The notes under the pieces are model-generated. The model saw nothing but the letters and a program-made list of their open reading frames with translations, did no database searches and was not told the origin of the DNA. Made by a program: the position numbers and the translations under genes. A stretch of 64,000 nucleotides of DNA from Opisthorchis felineus (lineage: Eukaryota; Platyhelminthes; Trematoda; Opisthorchiida; Opisthorchiidae), in contig SJOL01006434.1 of assembly GCA_004794785.1 (NCBI GenBank), positions 454,243 to 518,242 on the forward strand, in the 5' to 3' direction. Shown piece after piece: positions 48,900 to 61,559 of this stretch. The first letter of the stretch is position 1; the number at the start of each line of letters is the position of its first letter.

Positions 48900-51800
48900 C
48901 TTAAACACTGATTGCTTAACAACTCTATAAAACTACGGACGAAAATTTGCGCGACTGATAAATGGTAGACATTTTATTCGTGATCAAAGGTACTTTCTTG
49001 TTAAACGTTTCATTGCTTTAAAAACAAATCATTCAACCAACTGAGCCACCACTCTGTGGGTTTCTCCAGAAGGAACTCGGAACATTTAAAAAACATGGCT
49101 CAAACATTTACAAATTTTTGCTTTATGACAACTACGCATTTGGAAGTAGTATTCAACTACCAGCCAACTCAACAATGTTAAATACAAATGTTAAGACAGG
49201 CTAAAACAAACTTTCAACTCAATGGTTGAGCAGCAAACCGACATTTTGAGAAAAAAAGCGGAAACCTTCAAAGGGGTTAGGTGTGACCTCGCCAGAATAT
49301 GGAAGCTGATAGAGGATGTTGGTAAGTAAATGCTTGTTGCTGACTGCTCTGGGTCTTGTCTCTCCCCGTTAAGGATGTGTACCAAACACAATCAAACAGC
49401 ACAGTTTGTGACCATAAGTTAAAAAGCAGTGCCAACTGGACAGTTAATTAGCGCCGCGTTTTTGATTGTAGACACAACTCCATGTGGTGCATCCCAGGAT
49501 CCCAGTAATATAGTTTTAGAATACTTCTGAAGAGTACTAAAATACCATGAACATGTTGCCCACTATCCGTCAACATCCGTTAGCTATTGCATCTAAAATG
49601 GGAATCCTACCTATGAACACTTACCTTCCACGTTTACTTGTGTCATAAGTCTTAAAAAAGAGCGTTTGTGTACGGATGTGGATATTATGGAAGCATCAGT
49701 TTTCCCTGATGGTTCGTTTATTCTCGAATAGCAATTATAAATTGTGCACTAACACCGAGGCAAACACTTACCGGCTTACTCAAAAGGTCTTATAGAAACG
49801 TGAGGCTGATCTGGGCCGGGACAACTGATGATTGTGTTGTCAGACCAGATTCTGCTGCATTCATATGGCAAGTGAACTCTGGCATCCAGCATGACGCATT
49901 TTCATCGGTGGTCTTACATATTTACTGTTGCTCACTTCGAAGTTGACTTTTGAAAGTAGTGCTGCGATTCAGAACCTTGAACTCATCAAATAGTTATGGA
50001 TCCAACTTGATTTCGATGTATTGGGGTACCCTAGGCCCGATTTACCGCCTTGTGTTGAAAACGTCCCACCGAACCTATTCGAATGGCTTGCGTAACTGGC
50101 ACATTATCTTTCAATAGAGACATGGTTAGCCTTCGCTTTAAGCAAATTTGGCTGCAGATCTTCAAGCACGGATAACTGCAATCAGTGATAGCTTTGGAGC
50201 TAGCTCATCATGTCGTTGGGGTAAGTCAAAATAAATTACGTGGCAAACTGCAAAAATATTTCATCAAACTCAACAATGCTGTGATACCTAGAGTGTTATC
50301 ACCGTTAGGTAAGAATATGCCAGTGTCTCTGAAAAACTCGTGGATCCACCAGTACAGCTAACCATTATAAATGTTAATGAATCTGCTTTTTGTATCTGGT
50401 TTTGTTCATTCTTGATGTACCCTTTCTTATTGTTTTCATCACACCCACCTGGTACATATAATATGCACTCATCCGAATCTCCCAGGATTTGCCCAGGATG
50501 AGAGATGCGTGGGTTAATTGAAGGTTTGAAGCAGTGATCATTTAAGATAATGAACCATCGTCATACGCCCTGTCTCACTGACAGTCAACGAAAGTGCTCT
50601 ACTGTGTCACGCTTAGTTGTACGGCTTGCCCGGCTTGCCTATATTTGGTACATTTTTCCGGTTTATAGCGATGACCCTCTCGTGGTTTTGATTCCCTTCT
50701 ACCAATAATCCAGTTTTATAAGAAGGTTTGTGGATTCTAGGAACAAAGAGGATGCATACACAATCGTTCTTATAATCAGATCAGCCGTGCGCTTTTCAGA
50801 CAAATGAGTCGGAGGAGTGTGCCCCTAATCTTGTCCATTTCATCGGATTGCACGCTTTCCAGAATTTTCGTTCCGGAAAAGTGCAGTCTGCCCATTAAGG
50901 TCTTGAATTCAGCACCGTGACCTGATAAACTAACATTGGAACCGGTGGCGACGGAGTGGAAGAGCAGAAGACATTATGAATCGTTACCAACACAAGAAGT
51001 ATTTCTCCAGTAAATTTAGCGGTTTTGCCTGTCGTCCAACTATCCAGCTAGAATTTAGCACTTTCTGTGAACAGATGGACTAAGTTTCAAGCATTTTGCG
51101 GCTGGTTTGTTTACACTAACCGGTCTGATACCCAGTCTATTTGTCGTTTTTGTGCTAAGTGGACGTAGCGGATGAACAGCCAGTGCTTGCTCCTCTGGGC
51201 CAGAAAAGAGAAGTTCATTGTCCGGTAAGAATACAATTTTTAGCATCCCCAAAGTGCTCTCATGATCAAATACCTGTCAATTTATTAAACTAGGAGACGG
51301 TAGATAGAGCAGACCATTCCAAAATGTTCAGTCCCTTCCATTAAAATGAACAAATAGTTCAATTCTAATCAGTCTATCGGACTAAATGGTTAGGTCATAT
51401 TAGAACCCCAATTCTCTACTTTGAATGACTCCCCAACATGCTAATAAAATTGCAGCCTAAGGGAAAATCTATCATTCGCGGGCTACTAATAGCCAAAAAC
51501 AAGAAAAAAGAAATGAAAACAGTAATATTTGAATTGTGATTTTCCCAAGGTCAGCATAGTGATTAAAATTCCCATGCTGTGGTGTGTTCTCACGTCAAAA
51601 AAGTGGACGTGCCGACCAAGTTTGAGGTTTCATCTGAAGTCCTCGCACTGCAATTTAGCTCACTACCATTTAGAAAGCGAATGCTTGCCACCCTGTATTT
51701 ATACAGTGGATTCATAGACACTTTTGCGGATTTATTCTGGGGTTTAAAAATTCATTATTGTTTGGAGATCCACACCAAAGTTTCAAACAATTTCCGCTAG

Positions 51801-54800
51801 GCTAATTCTGTAACTCAACACATATTGAGAAACAAAGTGTTACAACATCTTGACCTGACATTTAAGATTACCTGATTATCTGATCATTTATTCAACTCAT
51901 CAATTAGTGAACTAAGTGACTAATTAATTGATTGCTAGCAGTTGTCAAATACTTTTAAGAGTCGGACAACCAGGTTAGGCAAGGAACGTTTCAGCACGCC
52001 TCGGTACAATTAAGAACAAATCTGTGGGACAGAAACATTATCACATTTGAAATCTTTTTCAGGCAAGACCCTTTTTCACTAAGCGAATCATTTTATAATT
52101 CTCAACTGTGACTTGCCATAACAATAACAGTATCCACAATAACGGCACAGCCACACAAGAAATTCTGTTACGGGCAGGCGGATCGATTTCCTATGGGAAT
52201 AACTGTTTGCGTCAAGTGACAAAGTGAAAGGACTGAGCACATCAGAAAAAGCCCAATGATGGGATGTCGCCAGTGTTTCACTGTGACTTAAACCAGAATA
52301 TTCACTCTCCGAAATATACTTATCTACAAATTAAGTTGTTTTTAGCGGCTGACTCAAGTGGGTCCTAGCTGAATCTGCATGTGATATTCTTCAACTAAAT
52401 GTTCTAAACCAGGATGGCAAACTTTCGCATTTGACACAATATTTGAGACCCGCAGCACATTTTTCTGAAGACTGCGAAGAGTATTAATATGATCGCCGAA
52501 AATTCCCCAACAACTAAGCTGGTATTGCCCTCCTTGGCTTTCATCACCTAGGCGCACTCCCCGACTTCGAACAACCTCATATTCCTTGTTAGCCTGGATT
52601 GAACGCATTCGCGAAATACACCCACTTTTGAACCAATTTGGCTTGAGGGGAGAAGAAATCCTTGCTGTACCGCTCGATTTTAAGGAGGTCATCGTGCAGC
52701 AAATTCAGCTTGAAAGGAATATCATAGATGAGTGATTCAGCTGGGACTCAGCTATATCGTGTTAAAAGCAAATTAGCTTGAAACTGTGAGTATTTCACGA
52801 ATTGCGTCCACTTTGAGTTCAAGTGGAATCTAAGGTTGATAAAAGCTTGGGAACTGCGCTTATCCGGTGAGTCAAAGAAGGGAGAAGTCGTTCCTGAGAT
52901 ATAGCGGAGTTTTAGGTTAACTTGTCAAAATTTCGTTCTCTGGTCATGAAAATATTTCGTTTAGTTATTCTGATGCGTATCCTCACCAAAACGTATACCT
53001 ACCAAACATTTCCTGTTATTGCGATTATGTGAATCCATTTGGTTCATAATAAAAGCGCCTAAATATGTGGAATGTGACTATCTTATACACGAGCACTCCA
53101 AGTATGTCCATAACCTGCGGCCTGCTTTGAGCTCTTAGAATCCTGCTGCGTTCGGGTGTCTGACTTCAATAGATCACGCTTTACAGCACGAATAAAGGAT
53201 AAGTTATGGCAAGTTATGGCATTCGGATTCACTTGTATTACACACGACTGTAAAGATGAACCTCTGAGAGGACAGGCCTGTACGATGCAGCAGATGTAAT
53301 AGAGAGTTTTTGCTCAAAATTTTTAAAAAGGGTAATGGTATGTTCCTAGTCTTAAGTTGGTGTATTGTTTTTTAAGAGAACAATAGTCCTTTGGAGAGGT
53401 GAATGTGAAATCGCCCATGCAAAGTCAGTTTTGTTGGAGCTGGTCAAGAGACAATTAAGTGGTAGTAGTTTGTGTCAGAATAAACTGGTGCTATAAGTGT
53501 GTCCAACATAAAGGTCATTTTGAAATACTAGCACCGACTTGTTGCTGTGGTGACGGTTAGGTATACAGAGAATAGTCAGCCTCTGAACCCTCACTCATTT
53601 AACCATGGTTGAAGATTCGAATCGAACAGAAGTGAAGAATTGGAAGAAATTCCAGCTAATCATAAGGCTTCAGGAGCTGAAGATCGCATGGAAGCAGTTG
53701 ATCAGCCAAACTCACAAAATGTGGAAGGCCAGGAAGTTATTCTCAATCTGTTACGACATTGTTCCTACTGACAGGTATGTTTGTTTTCAACAATCCGTCG
53801 CAAAATTTCCTGAAGGGAGTCATGAGACTTAAAAATATTGGGATAAGAATCAAGCTCTCAAATCTCGTTTATCAGTCTCAGTTTGAATAGAAGTGCTCAG
53901 AAATGTACTTTGTACATTCACTCCAAAATTGACTGGTGAACCTCCAACTTACTGACAAGAGTGAAAAAATGCAAAAACTGCTTATTCGTGGTTTTTGAGC
54001 ATCCTTCTTCGAATTCAAATAGAGGTCATGGAAGTTTGAGGTACTCTGCTAATCAGGAAATTTACATCCATGGTCACAGAATTGTTCTTTTAACGAATAA
54101 TTACTAGTGCACTAAAATAACCGGAGTAAAAAGCCACAAAACCAACGTGACAAGAGCAAGCAGGCAAACTGTATCAGTGCATTCCTACAACGTGTCTCTA
54201 CTCGTCAGCTTTTGTCTTACAGTGGTTTTAACCTAATGATCCTGAATCACAAAACTGTCTTTGTCAGGCTCTTTGAATATTATTTCCAGAGATAACGTAG
54301 GTAACTTTGAATTGCAAACCGTGAGGCTTTTCAAACAGGGCATATATGGATGGAGAATCGCAAATCTGACTGTGTTTAGCCACAGATTTCCTGCTACCCT
54401 ATCTGAAGTCACATGGGGTATGTGGAGAAAAGGATTGCGGACGAAGTAAAATGTAAAATGTCATGATCCACGTATGTCGAATCCTTGTCTGCCGAGATCA
54501 ATGCTGCTTTATTTGCTACGTATATTATGGTACAACTCAAGTGGCGAAAACACTTTGGAGTTGTAATCCAATCGAAATGAAACCACAAGACATTTGTGTA
54601 CCTTTGACGTCACACTCCACCGACTTTAACGGAGATACAATGTGTGATAAATTGCACTCTTGTTGACAGGTTATATCCGGCTTATCAGACTGAGGTCTAT
54701 GTCGTCATTTGAAAAAGCCTACGGGAGACAATTTCAGTTTCTTGTGATTTTATTTTCACAGCAGTGCGTTTTAACATGGCTGGATTGCAGCTGTAATTTA

Positions 54801-56415
54801 TTCATTACTGAAAACATTCGTATTTTTCATCTTCGTATGTTAATCTTTACGATAAACGGATTTATTTATTCATTGCTTATTGCTTATTTATTGCTTCCTG
54901 GAGCACGCAACGACTTCTGGTCACGCTGTTTCTCATTAAGTTTTAGGAAGCTATTCGCAATCAACATGCGGTTTATTGTTAAATTTACCGCTCAAGAATA
55001 AGACGCGAAATATACACTCAAAATTGTACCAAAAGGATATATGAGGTTTTGAGACGTAAATATTGTAGACACCAGGCACGGAACGGAGTTGAACGTCTGC
55101 GAGGCAGAATCACATCGCACCACAGTTACTCTGAAACAAGAATGGGGGCTTCAAGTTTTCATTTTTCGGTTTGTTATAGTAACCTTAGCCAAAAAGTGGT
55201 GGCAATTGGAAATGGGTAAATATCGTTTAGGATGCTTGCTTTCGAATTGCGTGCTATGACCAGCGCGTGGTTTCGTATAGTGCTTCCAATTCCCGCGATT
55301 TCTCCGTGCAGCGTTCCAGGTGTTTTTCGCACATGGTGTTTCTCATTTATGTTATTAACAACTGGTGCGCTACCAGCTTGATTTGGCAAAATTTTTTCTC
55401 AGCAGTTAAACTTATTACAAGGGTCAGCTGACGGAATGAGAGGGGAGAAATAGGTGGGGATACTCGTTCGTGGTTATTTTGTCACGTGTCACAAAACGAT
55501 ATTGTCGGACTGTAGCAAAACGGTCGTACATATGGTGGTAATTTTCAACTGCTGCATGAGTGTTCAAGGCGCCTGTAGATCTGTTCATCAAATTTCGAAA
55601 AAAACATTTTGGCCAGGAAAACGTTTCGTGTAAATCTATAGGGGAAATGAACTCCACCTTTTTATTGGTTTACTTTGATAATTTAGGTTATTATAGATTG
55701 TTTCGTCGCCATTGCATTTATGATAACGACAGCACTTGCAAGATAAACGGCGTCTTACCCCCTATTTGAGCGCTGATGCTTTATGACCATGGTTGCATCA
55801 ATCTTGCGACCTGTTTCCAATTTGAAATGTGATCTAATTTGGTGGGCAGTTTGACATCTGTTTTGCTTTCTGAATAATAAAATCATCCATGGCATAGTTT
55901 CAGCCATCTGACGTCGACATGTGATTGATATGAGGCAAAAAAAATGCGGAGATGCATTTGCTAGTGCAGTGATTGACAAACAAGCGTATGTTAATATGTA
56001 GATGTGCCCCTACCAACATTACATAATAAGCATGAAATCTGAATAAGTTAATCAGGGGGTAAAAGTGCTTCACAGGAATCACTCTTGCTATATAATTATG
56101 CCAGAGACAAAGCACTCACAATTTTCAAAAAAAAATTCACTAGATAATCTACCAAATGAGCATGAACTCAGACTATCGGCTAGCAAACAGGAAACGAAAA
56201 TTTTTACCTACTTGGTTGGAACTGAAATAGATATGTGATTTTGAGTAGCATTCACCCACATTATTTTTAGCCGGATACGCCAATTCTATATCACTGAGCT
56301 TGATGGAGAATGCCGGACTTTAAATCTTTTGGTTCCTTTTTTACTCTGGAGTGTGACTGACCTTTACCAGGTGCTCTTACACCCTCTATAGTTCCACACG
56401 AATGCTCGTAAAATA
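48900..56415. other. No recognisable gene
   Basis: Frames up to 113 codons (52354-52692 minus; 54660-55001 plus) are open but match no family I know. At 53605-53832 two frames are open together and end at a possible splice donor (CAG then GTATGT), which is too little to call an exon. No RNA genes or arrays were seen. Confidence 0.4.
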
Positions 56416-56419
56416 AACT

Positions 56420-56560
56420 AGGTTGCGACATTGGCGAAATACACTCAGCTGCAAACAAGAAGGGCGAAACCGGTCGTGGGCTGTCGAAGAATTTTCAGCA
56501 ACCTTATGAGTAGTGCATTACGAACATATAGGTTGCGACACATTTGTGAAATGTAAGTTT
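56420..56560 (+). ncRNA. Hammerhead-ribozyme-like repeat, copy 3 (3' half intact)
   Basis: The second half of the core is the best in the window: GGGCGAAACCGGTC at 56462-56475, giving the 3' strand of stem II, GAAA, the self-complementary ACCGGT of stem III and the cleavage C. It is followed by GTGGGCTGTCG, which would form stem I. The first half has decayed: CTGCAAACAAGAAGGG stands where CTGATGAG plus stem II is expected. The downstream part, GAAGAATTTTCA and GCAACCTTATG, matches copy 1. The word AGGTTGCGACA occurs at 56420 and again at 56530, so the copy is flanked by a short direct repeat about 110 bases apart. This suggests that part of a tandem array is preserved, as expected for dimeric hammerheads. 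Confidence 0.65.
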
Positions 56561-59500
56561 TCCATTTTTCGTACATATGTGACAAGTTCTATGAAATTGG
56601 ACAAAGGCTGTACCCAAGACGTAAAACGTTTTTTTAGATTTCTAGAAGGTTTAGTGAACAGATAGGTAGCTTCTACTACAGGTTAACTACTAGGCCATAC
56701 TTTTGTTGATATTGTAATACTAAAACTGTAGGTGCTCTTAGCCTTTCAGTTCACTTAGTGTCGTGGTGTCCAGCCCTGTCATAAATGCTGTTATCTGCTC
56801 GCCAGCACCTAAATGTAGCGAATTTGGTGAAATTCTAGGCATGCATTTGGACTACTCCCCTTCTGATTTCCATAACTAGTTGCTTCCACACGCACACCCA
56901 AATTTAGGAATGCTGAGGTGCGAAAATACGTAGGCTATCTTATACAAAGCGAACTTCTGTTGTTTTGCACAATTGTGCTTTGTCGACTGTTGGAACGTGC
57001 ACTGCAAGGCAAATTCCAGCCAACGATTGATTCTGATTGGAACGTAAAGATTGCTAAAAACTAGCTACATATATGTTCCTCTTAACGACCCGTGGCTAAA
57101 AACTTTGAAATAAGTACGGAAGAATACTTACTGTAAAGCGACTCAGGATGTCCGTTTCTTCGTAGTCAATTCGGGACAAACCCAGATGCGTATTCAAATG
57201 TTTCAAGGAAACAGGTTTGCGATGAGCACATAAAAAGAGTTTGTGCAAGTTTGCGGTTAGCGATGAATGCGACGGACCTCATCAAGTGTCAGCTTTAGGA
57301 ATGACACTATAGCAAGCAACCCTTTAAGTTTCCGAAAAGCTTGTACTTCAGAAAAAGTGATTTTGTGGTTTTGCAGTTTTGCGATCGCACACTTGGTGCT
57401 ATGGTTTATTGAAAGAAGACAAAAGTGTTTCGTGCGGTACACGTCCTCTTAGCGGATGGTAAATGTGTACTAACGTAGGTCATCCATTCTCCTGACCTTT
57501 GGGACTAAGCATAAGAGTATCAACGAAATGAGGCCTAATGGACTAACCATTGCAACCTCATCTACTCGTTTGTGAAAACATCTGTCAAACACTAATCATG
57601 CATCTAACAATTTTTTAAGGGAAAGGAGAAAAGGCTTATATTTTTATGTTCATCCCCAAAAGCGGAGCGCATGTCGTGGTGCGTGGAGCCAGATTTCCAT
57701 AATCATTTCATTGTCTCTCATTATGAAGCCACGTTATCCCGGATATTGAAAAGGTTATCCTGCGCCTAACGCGAATGGCCCTGTCGAATAGGAGCTGTTC
57801 GGTCACTTACATGAACATTCATGGGATTAAGCACATAGATGCAAAGGGATGGGCGGCCGAGACACACGGATTAATTCTGAATTGAAACGGGTTCATTCAA
57901 GTTGTGTAACTGAGATGAGTTACACATAAACAGCCTTGCCTATCAAAACTGAATGCAAAGTTTGGCGCGGAATACCGATCGATAGAAGTATCAGTGACTC
58001 GCAAGAATCAAAAACCAGGCTGAACTCGTGATCTTCTGTTGCGACCCGCTCGTCAGTAAACGACTACAGATGGTGCTTGAGTTGTTCATTCTGGGTTATG
58101 AAAACTTGTTCTGTTCCTTTAGTGAAGTACATAACGTTCCCTTACACTGTGATTGTTATATGCTCCTGCATAGTAGGTTTGCGCATTCAGAACTGCCAGG
58201 CAACCTACTGTTCCCAGTTCTGCATGCAGGTTCAGAGACCAAATTTCGAGAACTAAAGGGATGCAGAATTCCAAAAGTACCATGAGAACTAAGAATTTCA
58301 TCAACCTGACCTACGTAGTCACCTAAGAATTGGAAGTAAGTTCCTATCTGGGCGTACGCTGTTTGGTAAATTAGGTAGCCTGAAAGAAGTTAACGTAAAG
58401 TTAGCTTCACAATCCTTCAAGTATAGGATTTCTGAATGACCAACAACTACAGGCAGTTTTTAGATTATTCTAATAAGCGCTCTCAGAAAAGTTTGCACGT
58501 AACAAAAACAAGGTTTTGGGCGGAAAAAAAGTATGTTATGTGGACCATTGTGTGACAGTTGAGTTTGTTATTACGAACACAAAATAGGCTCCCGTAATAA
58601 GGCAACAATTTCAAAGGTGCCATTAGCACTACAACACATGACGCGCAAAGCCGCTTCCTGCAGGCTCATATGACACGAATCAGTCGACTCAGTCGTGTAC
58701 TGACCCTCTGAATCCTAGAAACTTACAACATCCAGATGAATGAAACTTGAGTAGCCCTGTCAACCCACTGTCTGCGTTTCCGTGTTTTCAATTTAGTAAC
58801 TAATCTTAGCTGATTATTTCACTTTCCATCCCAATTTTAACCAATAAATATGTACTGGCCTGCCGACGAGATCCTGAAAAGGTTATTTTTCTTTTCTATT
58901 ATCTTGAATATCATAAAGACCCGCCGGTTGTTATTAAAGTAAATAGATATTTGGGCCTGCATAGACGCATAGAATAATGTGTCCATAAAATTTCTCTAGG
59001 GATGCATCGAATTCAGTCAGTACCCAAAAGACCTATAGGAGTCACTTTTGTGGAAATCGTATCCGGCGTGATGGTAACTCATTGAATAGAAGTACGTGCA
59101 GTCAGCCTAATAATCTACCTGCGAAAGAAAGCGAGTATTAACGACTAGCCAACCAAAGACGACACTCTATACAACACCCTTGAGACGATGAAGGTCAGGA
59201 GTTATATCTTACAATGAAAGTATCAACCAAGAACAGAATGACAGCAAAACACTCAAGCTAAACAAAACCCCGAGTAAGAAAAGATGCCAGACTAAATTTC
59301 CCGAAAGCCTACAGGGACACGTCAGCAAATGTTCCGGTTTTGTTCTCGAGAAAACGTTGCTAAAAGTTTTGTTGCTAAGGTCGAAATATGGCATTTGCTC
59401 ATAGATGTTTGACCAGCAACTGAAATGCAATTTGTAGACGCATTTGATCAGAATACCGATTTGGCCGTGGTCACAACGGCCAAGTAGACCGTCTGAAATG

Positions 59501-61085
59501 CGATTTTACGGAGAACCATCTAGAGATTCAAAGAGACCTACAAATAAGGAGTGACATACTGGTTAGAAAACATGATAAATGGACGAGAATAGTACTAGTG
59601 AGCACTTTTGGATACCAAAGAAAGGCGTTGCATCTCTTGAATGACACCAAAATATAGCAGAGCGAAAGAAACAAAAGAATTCTCCCAGGTAACTGAAGAA
59701 CGCCTGGCAAACCATCGGAAACACCTGGAGAAATAAACCTGAAGTCCCGTTTCAACTTCCTATTCCATAGCTTGCCGGTACCATGATCGCACGAAATTTT
59801 GACCTGCCTGAGGTGCGTAAGAAAGATGTCGCACTGAGACTCGTTTTGCTTGTGTAAGCAGGTGGTCCCTTGCCGAATTTTCAGATGCACTTTGGTGGTT
59901 CTTATGTGAGATAAGCGCTCTGGGGTTCGTGGGCGTAATAATAACAATAAACCAGTCAGGCCAAGTTCACTTGCCTTCACGGAAGGGGGTTTCTGGGGCA
60001 CAAATGTTCAGTTGCAGTGAGGTTGGAGTAAAGCATTGGAAACCTGAAAATGTGGATTAAAGTGTCTCAGGAATGTAATAGTTTGTGTAAAATCCATTCA
60101 GTAAGGACCCATGGAATCCCACAGAAATTGCTATAATCTAGGCACCGTGCCATGTTGGTCGTCTCAGTTTGCGGGAACAAATGCAACAGTGAGCAAACGC
60201 GAGTGAAATTCGGACAACTGTTGGAAGTTGAAATTGTTTTGAACATAGGCGTGTGGACGGAGCATCGAACATTAAAACTAACCCTCACGTGGCTTTTATA
60301 ACATGTTCTGATTACAAAGTTACCAAGTCTATTAGTCAACAACCCCCTCCCCCCAATCTGAGAGTAGTCCCAGCAACCGCAGAATAGACCACATTTTTTC
60401 ACTTGCAGCCAGACCAACACAGCCTTGTATCAGCGAATGCATTTGTGGGATCTGACCTAGCAAAAATCCACAGGTTACGGCTGTGGGACGCATGTGACAT
60501 CTGGTGCCTGAAGCCACGAATACTAGTATTCAGACTTCACTTAAAGTGGATAAATTTTAAGACGCTTCAAGGTCATTCGTGGCTACTTCACCATGGTAGA
60601 CGTAAAAATGTCAATGCGGTTGACAGTGAGGACTCAGATGTCACTGAACATTCGTGAAATTACTTTTTCTGAAAAAATGGAAGTGCTGACATTTACGTTT
60701 CCAAAAGTGCGAGCGGCAGGAAGCATTCCAACGATCACTTCATCAAGACATTAGATTTGGTGGCAGACTAAGGGATGGTAGACCTGCAGCCGACCTCTGC
60801 GTCACTAAAAATTGCGGACCGCCATGATAGTAAAACCAAAGTTTCCTCGAGGTCGGAGGAAACAACCGCCCCCAGCCCAAATTCTTAACAATCCAGGGTT
60901 GATACGCCAGGCCAACAGCCAATTGCAATTACATATACAGACATAAGCAGGCTGTGTCATAATTACATATTCGGTGATTGTGGAAGATCTTGTTGTCTCC
61001 TTCTTAGTCTGCTTCAAGTCCCGGCGAAATTTTCAGTCTCCTCACTCGATCTAGGGGGCTTTTAGTTCAGAAGCTTCACATTGTC
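56561..61085. other. No recognisable gene
   Basis: Largest open frame 157 codons on the minus strand (59528-60001), with a hydrophobic C-terminal part and no motif; a second at 60067-60420 overlaps plus-strand frames. I see nothing that supports coding. Confidence 0.4.
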
Positions 61086-61090
61086 TATTA

Positions 61091-61557
61091 GTGGGTAATA
61101 GGATCTTATGGAAGGTAAATTCAAAACACAGAACCGCAGAATTCATTCGTTATTCTTTGGTGACCGACAAAAAGTTCACTGTTTTTGTCTCGCTATCGAA
61201 AAACATTAATTTAATGCACCTAGCCTTATATATGCGTGACATCCCTAGCCGAATATTTCGCGTCGTTCGGTTTATTGCTGGGCCGGTTTGCTAAGTGCAC
61301 GTGCGATGTTTGCTCTAGTAAAAATGATTATCCATTATGCAGGGCACCACACGCTGTTAACGATGAGACTAACGACAAAACCGATCCAGCAGTCGCAGTT
61401 AAGGGATATAAACACTAAGGTGGAGTGGCCAGAGAGCTTTCAAAGACGGCCAGAGTTCATCTGGCCCCTAGACCCCATTGATCGAGACGTAGAACACTCA
61501 CTAAATTTTCACAGGCAACTTCAGCCGAATATACGCCTTCCGCCACGGCTTCAATAG
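61091..61557 (+). mobile_element. Doubtful BEL/Pao polyprotein remnant
   Basis: Three successive frames could be joined as decayed pieces of a BEL/Pao polyprotein around the RNase H to integrase linker. KKFTVFVSLSKNINLM stands where a TFVANR segment is usual. SLAEYFASFGLL is in place of NPADYASRGL, and VEWPESFQRRPEFIW followed by PLDP is in place of W-GP-FLW plus WP. The order is right, but each block is weak, the last gap is longer than usual, and no integrase follows. It may be coincidence. Confidence 0.2.
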
Positions 61558-61559
61558 AT

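Noticed and set aside
53605..53832. Possible exon ending at a CAG/GTATGT donor
   Set aside because: Two frames are open together, one has a stop just before the donor, and no acceptor is convincing.
59528..60001. 157-codon frame on the minus strand with a hydrophobic end
   Set aside because: No recognisable domain, and the neighbouring frames overlap without consistent coding sense.
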